Of a stretch of DNA of 36,288 bases, positions 21,660-33,300 are shown one piece after another. Each line of letters starts with the position of its first letter. Positions within the stretch are counted from its first letter, which is position 1. The notes beneath the pieces were generated by a model. It had not been told where the DNA came from, made no database searches, and saw only the letters and a list, made by a program, of their open reading frames with translations. The stretch comes from Pezizomycotina sp. ARF18. Taxonomy: Eukaryota > Ascomycota. The position numbers were made by a program, and so were the translations under genes. The stretch covers positions 330,799-367,086 of the forward strand of contig AZLU01000011.1 of assembly GCA_002224055.1 (NCBI GenBank), read 5' to 3'.

Positions 21660-23619
21660 CTACTGCGTCGGATGCTGCGGCGACGGCCACTTCTGCACCG
21701 TCGTCCCCTCGAGTTCCTGATACGGCCCCGGAGAATGCGGAGGCACACCATGCACCGGATGCCCCTCCGCCTCCGCAACATAACCCACAGGCTGATACTG
21801 ATTATTATACGTCGACTCGTGACCCGGATGGTACGAGCCAGCATAACTCGTAGGCGCATAAGTACTCGTTGGGGGATAACTGCTCGTCGGCGGACCGCTC
21901 GGCGTAGGCATATCCGCGAAATTCGACTGCTTCCTCTCCCTCTTCTTCTTCGTCAACAACCACCACCCCAGCGCCGCGAGCGCGAGCGCAACAGCGCTCA
22001 ACGCTACACCGATACCGATTCCCGTCTTCGCGCCGGAAGATAGGCCGCTGCTGCTACCGCCGTTGTTGTCACCTTGAGCGTGGGATGTAGGTGTTGTTCC
22101 TCCGGGGATTACGGTAGTGTTAACCTTCCACGTCCCGCTCCACGAGTTCACCCACGCGTCCTTGTCAGCGCTCACGTCGAGTGTTACGGTATCGTTCTTT
22201 ATCGTGACCGTGTTCGTCGTTCCGCCGCCTGGACCGGGGGCCTGCGCGAGCCAGTACTTCCCCGCCCTCCACGATTGCGCTATGAACGCCGCTTGCAAAA
22301 ACGCTCTACCGAGGACGTAGCTCCCCGTATTCGACATCGGCTCGTGCGGACGGCAGGGAAATACGTAAGGTTATCCGGCGTAATGGGTTGCCGTAAATCC
22401 AACGCGAGCAGCGAAAAGGGTACTTTAATCTGCGCGCCCGCAGCGGTGTTGTAATCGAAGCTGAAACCTAAGTACGCGGGCGAGTTTACAATGTCGTTGT
22501 ACGCTTTCGTGTCGGTGTCCCATATGTACAATCCGTAGTCGCTGTTAAACTTCATCGGGAGCTCAGCGGCGATTTTATCGCAGGTTGCTTTGGGGAGGTA
22601 CATGTAGGGAACCTCCGAATGTGCGGTAACTGGAATGGAATTCGCGTTCCCGCTGGTCGTGGTGTTAGTTACTAACAAACCGGTCTTATTGCCAGTTTTG
22701 TACCCGAGCGGGTTTGTCCCATCTCCTACGCCGATGTAGATGTCGTTCAGCTGGAATTTCATAAAGTTGCTAGAGTCGCCGTTGGAGTCGTAGGTCGCCA
22801 CGGGGCCTGCAACGCGAGACTGGTCGAAGCCGCCCATACCATGGACCCGCTCTGGCCGAGCTTTGCCGAACCGATGTGCATGGACCAACTTGTTGACGGA
22901 ATGTCATCGTTCGAGGAAAGGTAGTTCAGCGGGATGGGTAAAACTATGGCGCTGCCCTCGCCGAGAGTAAAGACCTTTTTGAATATAGTTAGTTATCACA
23001 CGTTTATTATATTATAAACATAAATTCATGACAAAAAGGGCTTTTCCGTATATATACCTGCGCGCTATCCGGTGCCCCCAAGCTCAAAAACCCCAGCGTC
23101 GGCGGGAAACTGGCCCCATTCGGCATCGTAAAATTCGCCTGATCGAGCCTCACGAAACTCGAGTTGCTAACAATGTTCGAGTTGACCGAACTTCCACCGA
23201 CCCTCAGATTGATACCAGTATGCTCACCGACCGCCTGCCCGTTCAGGACGTTCTGATCGATAAAAAGGTCGTTCAGAATATTGGCGGAGGCGTCGTCTGC
23301 TTGCCACGCTATACCCCAACATCGGTCGACTGGTTGACGTTGTACAGGCCTCCTGCCAACGCAGGGCAATCCCCCGGACCATTCCATCCGTTGCATACCT
23401 CAGTCGATAGTACGATCGACGCAAACGCCTGAACAGCAGGGTATAAATGCACGCTTTGCCCGCTGCCTGTACCAACAAGGGCTGATACGCCGTGCCACGG
23501 TCCATCGGGACCAAATTCCCGTCAAATCGTATTACAAACGGTATCGAGTCTCCATGTGAGGCTGCGGGGTAGAGTACGGTGAGGAGGTAGAGGAGGTTCT
23601 TATATCGTGAAAACATCAT
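21660..23619 (-). CDS. Pepsin-fold (A1-like) surface protein with TM anchor, probably catalytically dead
   Basis: Minus strand. MFSRYKNLLYLLTVLYPAAS is a signal peptide, followed by a pepsin-like (A1) body: VHLYPAVQAFASIVLSTEVC (about 23395-23455), LGFLSLGAPDSAQ ending at the intron, VFTLGEGSAIVLPIPLNYLS (about 22915-22974), MVWGGFDQSRVAGP, HSEVPYMYLPKATCD (about 22577-22621) and YVLGRAFLQAAFIAQSW (about 22270-22320), the conserved end of the fold. An 83-bp GT-AG intron lies at 22975-23057. After the fold come a Gly/Ser stalk, a transmembrane helix GIGIGVALSAVALALAALGWW (about 21953-22022), the stop-transfer KKKRERK, and a Pro/Tyr/Ser-rich cytoplasmic tail of about 80 residues ending at 21660. 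Neither DTG-type catalytic triad is seen at the expected places. Frame breaks near 23465, 23310, 22860 and 22340. A TATA-like TTTATATATAAAC lies near 23668-23680. It may act as a surface sensor or wall-associated protein; that is inference. Confidence 0.78.
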
Positions 23620-24292
23620 AAAAAAAATTGTAACCAACAAAATCCAAAAAAAGAAAGAAAGAAAAAGTTTATATATAAACAAGTAACGCAAAGCCCCTTC
23701 AAGGAAGGGCTATAGAATAGAGTAACCAAATATTTCAAAAAGAAAAAAAAAAGAGAGACAAAAAAACTTTTTCCAAAGAGAAGGGATATCAAAGGGCTAG
23801 GGTACTTTTAAAAGGAAAGGGTTCTTTCTCATATGCCTGTCTGTTTTTCCCGCACCGGCATTCTAATCCTCGTTTTTTCCTTCTCGTAATATTCTCCTTT
23901 TCTTGCTTTTTTCCTCTTATTTTATTTCGGTTACAGCGATTTTTGTCTCGCGAGATGATCGTTGTAGGGTCCTTGCAAATCTGAAGGTATACAAAGAGCA
24001 ATTGCTCAGTAATATGTATCAAAACTGCTGACAACAAGGGGGACAAAAAACAAGAGGGAGAAAACGAAATATAAGGGCGAAGAAGGCGAATGAGAAGTAT
24101 TTCAAGGATTTCAAGAAGCAAAGAAAGTCGTCCCAAAAGAGGGAAAGCAGGAATAAAAAGTAAAGGCTGTGAAGGGGCTGCTGCAGACCGGCAGGAAACT
24201 AGGAGGATGTCAGATATTGCTCGTAATAGAAACGAAACTTATTAGCGGGAAACGATATAGTGCCTTGCTAATAATAATAGCCGCAGTAGAAG

Positions 24293-24311
24293 AAAAAAAA
24301 AAAAAAAAAAA
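24293..24311. repeat. A19 homopolymer
   Basis: Nineteen consecutive A in the divergent promoter region. Confidence 0.9.
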
Positions 24312-25352
24312 GAAAAACAGAATTTGATAAGGCCCATCAACAAATTCTGTATACAATTCATCTGCAATCAATATGCAACCGAACATCCGTTTTCGTCTCG
24401 CTGTTCCCCTTTTTGCTCTTCGTCGCTTTCGCTATAATAAAACTGCCAGACCAGACAGAGGAGGCTCGAGCGGCACACGATCCGAAACAAAGACTAGTGT
24501 GGAAATTGTGTGGGGCCAGCCGGATGGCGCTGTTTAACTGGTGCAGCCTAAAATATACACGCACCGCAATCACGACAAAAAGTAGGTCAGCAACAGATCC
24601 GTATAAGTAGTCCAAGTCTGGAATATATAAAAGAAATCTGTTCTGTTCCAAAACGTTTATATAAGCCATCTCTCTGTATATAAACACTCCTTCGCTGCTG
24701 GTTGTAGTTTTGCTCTCTGCGAGCAACCAAAGATACATCAAGCATTACGGGATATTCCTCAGCTATGGATGATCTTTTATCGGCTAGACCAAAGGTAAAC
24801 CTTCAGGCGAGCGCCAATATATTTGCCACGGTAAGGTCCGTGAGAAACGAGGCTTTCTCATTTATACACTCAAGGAGATCGCTAACCTGCAACCTCGCTT
24901 CTTTTCGTCCAAAAAACAACTTGGTAGCATGTATTGTATTTATATTTTGCGGTCTTGCAACCAAGCCTTTCCACTATTTGGAAACCGACAAAATGTGTGT
25001 GTTTATAAACGCTCTTCCATGCTTGGCGTCGGATCCACAAACGTGGAATGCAACGAAAATCGAAATGAGAAAAGCAGACAAACAAGAGGGGCGGAGCAGC
25101 GGGCGAGCGTCTGGGACTCCGCCGTGATAGGGTGTATCATTCGCGAAAAAAGAAAAAAAAAATAATTATTTACTGTGTTTAAAATAAAAATAAAAAGTGG
25201 GTGAGATAAAATTAGGGCAACCCTGCACAGCACAGGGCCCCCACCGTAAATAGTAATGCTCGCTGCAAATCGGTATTCGTATAACAGAGAAAGAGGACTT
25301 ATCCAAGTTCGAAAAAAAGCTATTCTTCTCTGAATTTCGAATTCCTTCCACT

Positions 25353-25386
25353 AGCAGCAGCAGCAGCAGCAGCAGCAGTAGCAGCA
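25353..25386. repeat. (AGC)n microsatellite
   Basis: About eleven AGC units with one AGT interruption. Open frames over it are homopolymeric (Cys or Leu on the minus strand) and not supported as genes. Confidence 0.9.
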
Positions 25387-25769
25387 ATAAGCTGGCAGAA
25401 GCAGCAAAGCAGCGAAGAGCATTTTGAGTAACCCGACCTTGAGAGTCTGTGCGTCCAGATAGTACCGGTAAGCACCTGGTGCTTGATTGAGTGCATTGTT
25501 GGCGCCTTTTTGGGCAGAAGATTTGCCGCCTGTCGCTTTCAAGCTTTTTTCATTCGGGCAAACGCGAACGCCGCCTTAGCTCGTCCAGGTTTCCTTCTCT
25601 CTTGCATTTGCCAGGGTAAGTATTCGCTCGAGGTATATAGAAAGTCGTCGATGCTAGATGAACGTGTAATAGATTTCTCCGCACTGAATAATTTTCTGTT
25701 AAATAAGTAACTCATAATATTAGAATCGATCCTGCTCTAAAATAAAAAAAATAAAAATAAGAAAACCCT

Positions 25770-26086
25770 CTTTTCTTTTTTTCTTTTTTTTCTTCTTTTT
25801 TTTTTTTTGGGTGGGGTCTTCTCTTTTTTTTTTACTTTTCCTTTCCATCCCCACTTTAAGGCTTTAATCAAAGACACCTTTCCGTCTTCTTACTGGCCCA
25901 CTTTAGTCTTTTCCTTATACCTAATTACTCTTCACTTTCACATTCTCTCGTTTTCGCATCTCCTTCTTCTCCTTCAACCAACATCCAGACCCTTCGGACC
26001 CTTCGACCAAGACACCATTTCCCCCGTCAGTGTTGTAGCTATTACTATATCCTTCCTGTTTCCCTCTTCCGCTCCCGACTCGAACC
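25770..26086 (+). promoter_or_regulatory. CT-rich promoter/leader of the glycosyltransferase gene
   Basis: T/C-dominated sequence (long T runs at 25770-25840, then CT-rich up to the start codon). Filamentous-fungal genes often have such pyrimidine tracts next to their transcription start. No TATA box stands out. Confidence 0.5.
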
Positions 26087-27451
26087 ATGTCGGGCTTACA
26101 GACCGTCGTCTCCAAGTTATCGAAACCGTGGCGATTCGTGGTCGGCGCGGCGATAATCCTCCTCATCTTCACGTTCACATTCCTGTACCAACCCCGACCG
26201 ATAGACACCTACAATACAGCTCCACCAATACACGGCGTCGCTTCCGGGGATTCTAAAGCGGCCTCCGATGGCGGCGGAGGTGGGTCCTCGTCGTCATCGA
26301 CGGGGCGGACGCAGACGATAACGATAGACTGGTCCAAGTTCGCCTACTTCCAGTACATCACCTCCGAGAGCACATCTGCCAAGCGATCATGATATACGAA
26401 GCGCTGGAGCGGACAGGCAGCAAACCGGACCGGCTGATGCTGTTCCCAAGCACTGGCAGGAGGACCTCGATGATCCTTCAAAGTCGGATAAGAAGAAGGA
26501 GCTCCTGCTGATGGCGAGGGATAAGTACAAGGCAAGTTTAAGCCGATCGAGGTGCAGTCGCTGCGGAGTGCGGACCGTAAGTTTATTCCCGCCCTTTTTT
26601 CTTTTTTTTTTTTCTTTTTTTTAGGTGGGGTTCTAACCGGAGTTTTCTTTTCTGCAGCGACATGGGCCGCGGGCTCACGAAGCTCTCGCATTCAACCAGA
26701 CCGAATACGAGCGGGTCCTCGCATGGACTCCGACGCGAACGTCTACCAACCCATGGATGAGCTCTTCTTCCTCCCAAAGCGACCGTCGCCATGCCGCGCG
26801 CCTACTGGCTACTCAAGGACAAGCCGACCTTCCTCTCCGCGCAGCTCTATCTCGTCGAACCGTCAGCCTTCGAGATGAGGCGGATAGAAACCGCCAAGGG
26901 CGAAAAGAAGGACGACGACTACGACATGGAGATCCTGAACAACCTGTACGGCCAGTCGTGCGTCGTCATACGCACAGGAAGTACAACATGCTCTCGGGGA
27001 GTTCAAGAGGGACCGCAACGACCACGCGTTGTACTTGGGGAGTAAGGAGGAGGTATGGATGGCAAGAAGATTTTCGCGAGACAAAGTTCCTCCACTTTTC
27101 GGATTGGCCGGTGCCGAAGGTGCGTTATGTCTTACCGTCGATTTACTTTTCACTTTTACTAAGTTGGAGATACTGATATTGGTGTTTCCTTAACAGCCGT
27201 GGCATCGAGTCTCCGATAGTATGTTCGAGCAGAACCAGCCGAAGTGCGTTCAGACCATGAAGCGCGCCGGCGAAGATTGCACGGATAGGGACATCTGGCG
27301 GGTTTGTACACGGACTACGCCAAGCGGAGAAAGGTAAAGCACGGTCCATCGCTTTGTTCGGCGATATTTCCCGTTCCGGATCTGTGGAGTAACCGTTTTC
27401 TAACGTTTTTTACGCTCTTTCCAGGAAATATGCGGCCTCGATCTTATCTGA
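26087..27451 (+). CDS. GT8/GNT1-like type II membrane glycosyltransferase, frame-broken
   Basis: A fungal Golgi-type transferase of the glycogenin/GNT1-like (GT8) group, which would transfer a sugar from a nucleotide sugar to glycans. ATG 26087 gives a short basic cytosolic end, a transmembrane helix FVVGAAIILLIFTFTFLY (residues about 17-34), and a Ser/Gly stalk. The catalytic part starts WSKFAYFQYITSES (about 26330-26371), then DRLMLFPK, KYKAKFKPIEVQSLRSA, the metal-binding DxD as DSD (26726-26734) in DSDANVYQPMDELFFLP, AYWLLKDKPTFLSAQLYLVEPS (about 26800-26865), YDMEILNNLYG, KFLHFSDWPVPK followed by PWHRVSD across the intron, and DRDIWRGLYTDYAKRRK joined to EICGLDLI, stop 27449-27451. Introns: 26577-26657, 27120-27196, 27334-27424. 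Frame breaks near 26375, 26445, 26690, 26785, 27045 and 27300. Length about 370 codons. Substrate not predictable here. Confidence 0.83.
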
Positions 27452-28625
27452 GACCCCGTCAAAGCATTGCGAACCGTTTTTTATTTTTTATTTTTTATTT
27501 TTTGTGTTAAAACAATCAGGAACCCGAAGCCGACTTTTTCCGTGCCCGAAGAATATCACCCCGAATATAATTATTACCGGCTCCGTTCACATGCCGACGC
27601 GACTGGTCTCATTTCCATTCAGAGCGCATTTTACAATGATCTGTTTTTCTCTTTTTCTTCCTTTTTTGATACAAAAAGCAACACGACCTTATAACCTCCT
27701 TACTCATGTATACCCTTTGCACAGTAGACTCTGGCCTAGATGATAGGGTATGTTATGTGACATGAGATGAGGCCATTTCTTGCACCTTTATTATTTATTT
27801 ATTTTCAGATATATGTGTACAATAGCCAGGAGTTTTGTATTGCTTTGGATATATATTTTTTGTGATATGAGTAAAAGAATGATAAAATGTGATTTTGTTC
27901 AACGAAGATTTTATTTGGCATTAGTGTGGTTTCCAAAGTGGAAACGGTTTTTTTATCTCTGCTGCTGCAGTTTCGTCTCGTACTCGGTAGCTTGAGTGGA
28001 TTTTACCCATTTTGATGCTCTTGCTAGGCCAGTACATACCTTCAAACTGTGAAGCTTTTTCTCTTTGTCTTATTTTCCTCTGCTGCTTTCTCTCGAAAGG
28101 ATCCAATGCGTCTTTCATGATGCAGGAATTTCTTTTTTTGATTTCCTCGCCTTATAATCAAGCCATTCTATTCTAATATATTTCTTTGAGATGGCAGAAA
28201 ATACCCGTTCTATTTTTGCGCTATTTATACCTCGATGGTTGTTGATATTTAATATGTAGTTTAAGCTGGCAAATGAGCGGGGCGTAGCTAGTAGGAATAC
28301 AACTTCTAATCCGCTATTATCAATGAGAATCGTCCATGAAGAATACATATTCACGAGGAATCTGAATCTACAACTCGCTTATGATGAATATATAAAGTAT
28401 TCTATAAGTATTAGTAATGGTATTTCAGCCATAGATGCTTTCGCCCTGACAAGTATCACGGAGATAAAAACGAAGAAATTGAATTTGGTTAATTTTGAAC
28501 TAGCTAAAAAAAACTATATACAGAGAAAAGAAACAAGAAGAATGACCCGTCTACTAGCCAACGTCAAAATTACAAACGTTCAAACGTGTACAGGAAACGG
28601 GGATACGGTAAGAAAAGGGTAGGCG
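27452..28625. other. Convergent intergenic region
   Basis: Between the 3' ends of the glycosyltransferase and the Gln-rich gene. It has a (TTTTTTA)n-like tract at 27478-27500 and is otherwise AT-rich with frequent stops. No gene recognised. Confidence 0.45.
27478..27500. repeat. (T6A)n tract
   Basis: Three to four TTTTTTA units just downstream of the glycosyltransferase stop codon. Confidence 0.75.
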
Positions 28626-30377
28626 CTATGGGTGGTGGTGGTGCTGCTGCTGATCATGATGCTATTGCTGTTGATACTGTTGCCAATGCTGCTGATCGTG
28701 CGTATCGTGATACTGTCCCCATTGCTGATTATGCTGCCATTGCTGATGCTGTGGATCCTGTTGATGAGGAGGATATTGCTGCTGCTGCTGCTCTCCATGA
28801 TATTGTTGGTCATGATACTGTTACCACTGCTGATGCTGGGGGTCCGGCTGGTGAGGAAGTTGTTGCTGATGCTGATGCTGCTGCCTCTGAGCGTCGAGCT
28901 GGTCCATAATTTGACTTGCGTACCAGGGTACGGGCTCAATTGTCGCCGGTGCGTCTTCCAGCCAGGCCTTCTCGGATTTTCGGCAGCGTGGGGTGGTGCG
29001 GCCATCCCGGACGCCAGATGACTGCCTCCTAAGTGACTTGTTGTACCCGCCGGGCCGAAGCTACTGGAGTTCGCTCCGGAATGTGCTAGACCGCCTCCGC
29101 TACCGCCTCTAGTACCGCCTGCCGTCCCCGTTCCGCTAGAGCCCTGTAATCGGCGCCGAGGATTCGCCGGTAGACCCATCGAAGACGACGACGACGACGC
29201 CGTCTTCGAACCTTCCGCTTGCCGCTGGGTGTGTTGCTGCCCCTACCTCCTTTCGGCTTCGCCTCCTTAACCGCTTTCAGTTTCTCCTCGAAGGCCGCCA
29301 TCATGTGCGGTTGGCAAGTGCAAAATACGTATTCAACCAGTTCCCTGCCCTTGCAGAAACCCGTCTCGTGTCCGGTACGACGAGGAACGGCGCGGCTTGT
29401 AAGACGTTCGATCTGATACACGCCAAGACATGCGTCCTCTGATCGCTGCCGAGCACGCACTCGCATATTATTAGGCACTGCTGCGCGGCGTCGGGATGGG
29501 GTTTGCTTTGGTCTGAGTGGACGTAATTGCTGAGGCCCTTGGGGTTATTTTACACTGCAGAGGCACTTTCTGTTGCTGTTGCGGTTGTTTTGCTGTTGAT
29601 GTGAGGCATGCAGACCCGTTTGAGAGCTAGAGCTTTGTGTCTGCCCATGTTGTTGGCCTTCAGTGCCTGTTGTTTGTTGGCCTTGTTGCGCCTGTGATTG
29701 TTGATGGTGATCTTGTGACTGGGTTTGAGCTTGCTGGTGAGGTTGCCGCCATTGGTTCGGGTCGTTATGGTGCTGTTGGGCGTTGTGTTGCCCGTGCTCC
29801 TGCACTGGCATATAAATCGCCGGATGATTAGCCGCGTGTACACCGCCCGCGGCTGCAGGGTAATGTCTGTGAGAATAACTCGCGGACCCCTGAGCGGCAT
29901 GATCTTGGGGGTGGGATGCCACGGGTCTTGGCCGTATGCTTGCTGTTGAGGGTAATGGCGGCTGACCTGCGGGATGTTGATACTGTTGCTGTTGCCATTG
30001 CTGATGTTGTGAATCGCGTTGCTGTGGATTCTGCTGCTGCCGTTGGTTCTGGCCTCCACCAGGCCATCCTGGGTTCCCCGAACCAGTCGGTCCCAAGGCC
30101 GCATTCGTTTTTCAAGGCTCAGACCCGATCGATCGTCGCTGCGTCGGCTTTTCACCACTGGTCTGGGATACCCGGCGACGGTCGCAATATCGGCAGGATC
30201 AATAAGGCCATAACGAACACAGGGTCTACGCAGAGCATTGATTCTTTCCGCAATCGCTGGACGAAATATGGGAAAATTAGAAGAATCAAGAAAGACAAGC
30301 AAAGCGATGAAAAAGTTAATGGGGGGTCTGAGGGAGGGTGGGAAAACAGGCAATTGATACCGTCGTGAACTTCGCAT
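28626..30377 (-). CDS. Gln/His-rich protein with a short conserved Cys-containing core
   Basis: Minus-strand gene of unknown family. The 5' part is uncertain; an upstream frame contains AERINALRRPCVRYGLIDP (about 30170-30240). From about 30096 to 29545 there is a clean frame of Gln/His/Asn-rich low complexity (QNQRQQQNPQQRDSQHQQ, QDHHQQSQAQQGQQ). Then comes a non-repetitive core read across frames: QQCLIICECVLGSDQRTHVL (about 29425-29485), HETGFCKGRELVEYVFCTC (about 29310-29370) and AAFEEKLKAVKEAKPKGG (about 29250-29300), followed by a basic stretch. The C-terminal 100 residues are Gln/His-rich again, with DPQHQQW occurring twice, ending HHHHP at stop 28626-28628. Two in-frame stops interrupt this tail (see findings). 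Composition suggests a nuclear or transcription-related protein, but there is no DNA-binding domain I can name. Confidence 0.5.
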
Positions 30378-33300
30378 AGGTTGGAAGTACGTTCAAGTAA
30401 GTATTTGTTTATAATAGGAGAAGACATATGGTGGCGCTATATAGCTAGTTTGTCAATGGGCTGCGACAATTAATATATAAGTATTTATAGACTAATACAA
30501 GATCGCAGTACTACTTAAATCATCCGTTCGACGTGTGAGAAACGTTGATTTCTCTCAGCCACGTTCGAAATCGCGATTAAACGGAAACTATAATATATAA
30601 CACCTGTTGAGGCATGGCTCAGTCTCAAATGCAGGTGTTCGATTGAAACGCCTGGATCAGATGTAAGGCGGTTAAAATCAATATGCAATATTCATGGCGC
30701 GTATATAGAAACAACACCATACCAAGGGGGTAAACCGTATATTAAGATCGACGTCCGAGCTAAGCCTTAGGCATGAAAACTCGCCAAATAAAAAGCCATC
30801 CATTAAGTATGGGAAAGCTTGATACCGGGGAGTAGAGATGTTTGCGGTCAGGCTCCATACAAGCCTTGCTGGATAAAAAGCGACGTAAATGCTCAGTACA
30901 CCCGTATTAACCTGCTCCGCAGAAATTCTTGTATAAATAACTATTTAAGTATTGACATTTAGTGCGAAACATGCTGCTGTATATCTATTTTGTTTTATCA
31001 GTTTTTTGTTCCCATGTGGAGTCACATTGCCAGCGGGGTTCAACATCAGTGAGTTTCGGGCACAAATAATGAAACGTACGTTTTGCTAATCTAATTGCTC
31101 TACCTATACTGATTATTTCGGCCTATAATCATCAACATTGAGGCGTTTTTAAGTAATATATCTAAATAATGATGATAATACGTGCTCATGCGATATAGTG
31201 TGTGGTACTCATTTCCGCCATTTGCTATACTTTGGAATATTTTCTTTCTTTCTTTTCTTTCTTTCTTTCTTTTCCCTATTAATTTTTTTTACGCTCCTTC
31301 GTAGTTCTCATTTTTTCAGTCTCAAAACAAATTCACATATAAATACATCCAACTACTATTGTAAAGCAATCAACCCTTTCCAGCCACGCTTTCATGCTTC
31401 AATAACTCATTAAAAACCAGCATAAAACTTTTTTTCTTACGCAGTCCTGATAGAAATTAGCGATAGTCATACTCTCAATAGTTAGTTATCCGGTGTATCT
31501 GTTTGATATTATGAGGTCCAGGTCTCTCCCTCGATACGAATGCCTACAACGAATAATTCGTAATACGGTCCCGACTATGTAAATATATATTTTTCTTTTC
31601 ACCCTGGGTCCCATACGTTTAGCTACTTAGATAAAGGCTGTCTCTCGGCCAGTACGGAGTAGCCTTTCTCTCCATCTATCGGCATGGCTCCCAACCATGT
31701 GGATGAACCTTGCATGCTTACAATCACAGATTATAACTCCAATGCAACATTAGAATCTGCAATGAGCGATAATCCTTTGTCGCTTTTTTAACACGGGATC
31801 TATAGTACGCCAATTAAGCGTACGCTACGTACAGGGAGTTTAGCTATAGCTATTTACCATTGAAACGTAAAGTTCACCAATGGTATTATCATCGCAGCGA
31901 CTGCTTACGTGCGTTGATTCACTACTATCATACTTATCCGGATCCCGATTTCGGAATAAAACATCTCTGGAAGAAAGCGGACTTTCTGATAGTTAGTATC
32001 TTGCTACTTGATAGCTGAGTAGTACTTAGAGAGCTATTCAGTTGGCAATTGATATTTACAAGGAAGCTATCCTCGATGAATAGTGGTTTTCATCAAGGAC
32101 CCATCTACGAGATCTCATTCGATATCAATCAATACATTTCCTTTTTGGAATTGTTAGATACGACCAAGACACGTATACTGAGCGTCCTGGAGACAATTTC
32201 CCCCTCGAAGCTAGGGAAGGGTTACCCGGGTGGTGTGATAGGGTCATCCGAAAAAAAACCTTTACTACAACGGCCGCCTAGTGTTAAGCTAGGGTAACTA
32301 TAGTTCTCCCGGAAGTAATAAGGCCCGCTTCAAAGCAATCATCGATATTAAACCTCTCTTACCAGAACCCTGGTTAGGCATTAATCTACAAACTGGATCG
32401 ATATAATCTGCCTCGATGGCTAGAAATCTATGGGTATAGCTTTCGTTGAAGCGGTGCCGTGTCTACTATAACTTCTTCAAGAATGCAATGTTGCGATAAT
32501 GTATCGGTGTACTCGTGATCTATATAATTCGGTCATTGATGGGATGTGAAATGAACTTTACAATGCGCACGGATTTCTAGGACGTGCTGTTTAAAGTCTT
32601 GTTGCACGCTCTTCTACTCTCGTATATAAGGCATTTTTTTCTTCGTTCGTTCACACATGTTCGCGTCTCAATCACCACCATTACATCGTCTTTTTTGTAT
32701 TACGGTCGTCCTTTTCGTTTTTCAGGTTGCCTTAGTCCTTTTATCTACGTCGTCATTATCTAGTTTTCATTGTTCTCTACAAAATCTTTAGCTGGAGCAA
32801 ATAATAACCTATCCTTTAAGGATGAAGCTGACTTCAGTCATATTAGACACGCTGCTCCGGCGATTCGGCTGATAAGATAAGATCCTCCCAACCCCATCAT
32901 ACTGTAGTCGTTAAATAGTGAATGTTGGACGCACCTCAACCTCTAGCTTAAAAAAAAGAAAGAAAACCCAAATCAGATAAAGGTTTCCTGCCGCCATATT
33001 GGCGATCTTAGATGAGTAACTCTTTAACGAGAGGTACTAACACTTGAGACTGGTACGAAAAGAACCATAAAACTAAAAGATCGTGTCAGACCGATTATAT
33101 TACCCGCTTTCTCAAGCGGCAACAAATACAGTAGATACCTGACATAGGCCCAAGCATTCAACGAGCCAGTGATAAATGCACCATAATAGGTATAGATATT
33201 ACTACAATATTGAAGATATATTCAAATGACTTGTAACTAGATTGTTGCTTCGATTTCTTCACGAAAGCTGTTGTTATAAGTGCCAAAGGGAATTTTAGCG

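Larger units (their letters stand above)
23620..26086. other. Divergent intergenic region, 2.5 kb
   Basis: Lies between two genes transcribed away from each other. It holds A-rich stretches (23735-23770, A19 at 24293-24311), an AGC microsatellite (25353-25386), and a strongly pyrimidine-rich 300 bases directly before ATG 26087 typical of fungal promoters. Open frames such as 24358-24741 and 24765-25127 carry no motif I recognise. Confidence 0.45.

Noticed and set aside
25351-25542. Frame ending in a Cys run
   Set aside because: The run comes from the AGC microsatellite and the rest lacks any motif.
28632-29021. Leu/Met-rich plus-strand frame resembling a membrane protein
   Set aside because: It is the antisense of the Gln/His codons (CTG/TTG/ATG complementing CAG/CAA/CAT), so the hydrophobicity is an artefact.
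29550-30377. 275-codon minus-strand frame rich in Asn/Ser/Ile/Thr
   Set aside because: Over 29545-30096 it is the shifted reading of CAA/CAG/CAT repeats. The Gln/His-rich frame fits better. Only its first part (before about 30100) may be coding.
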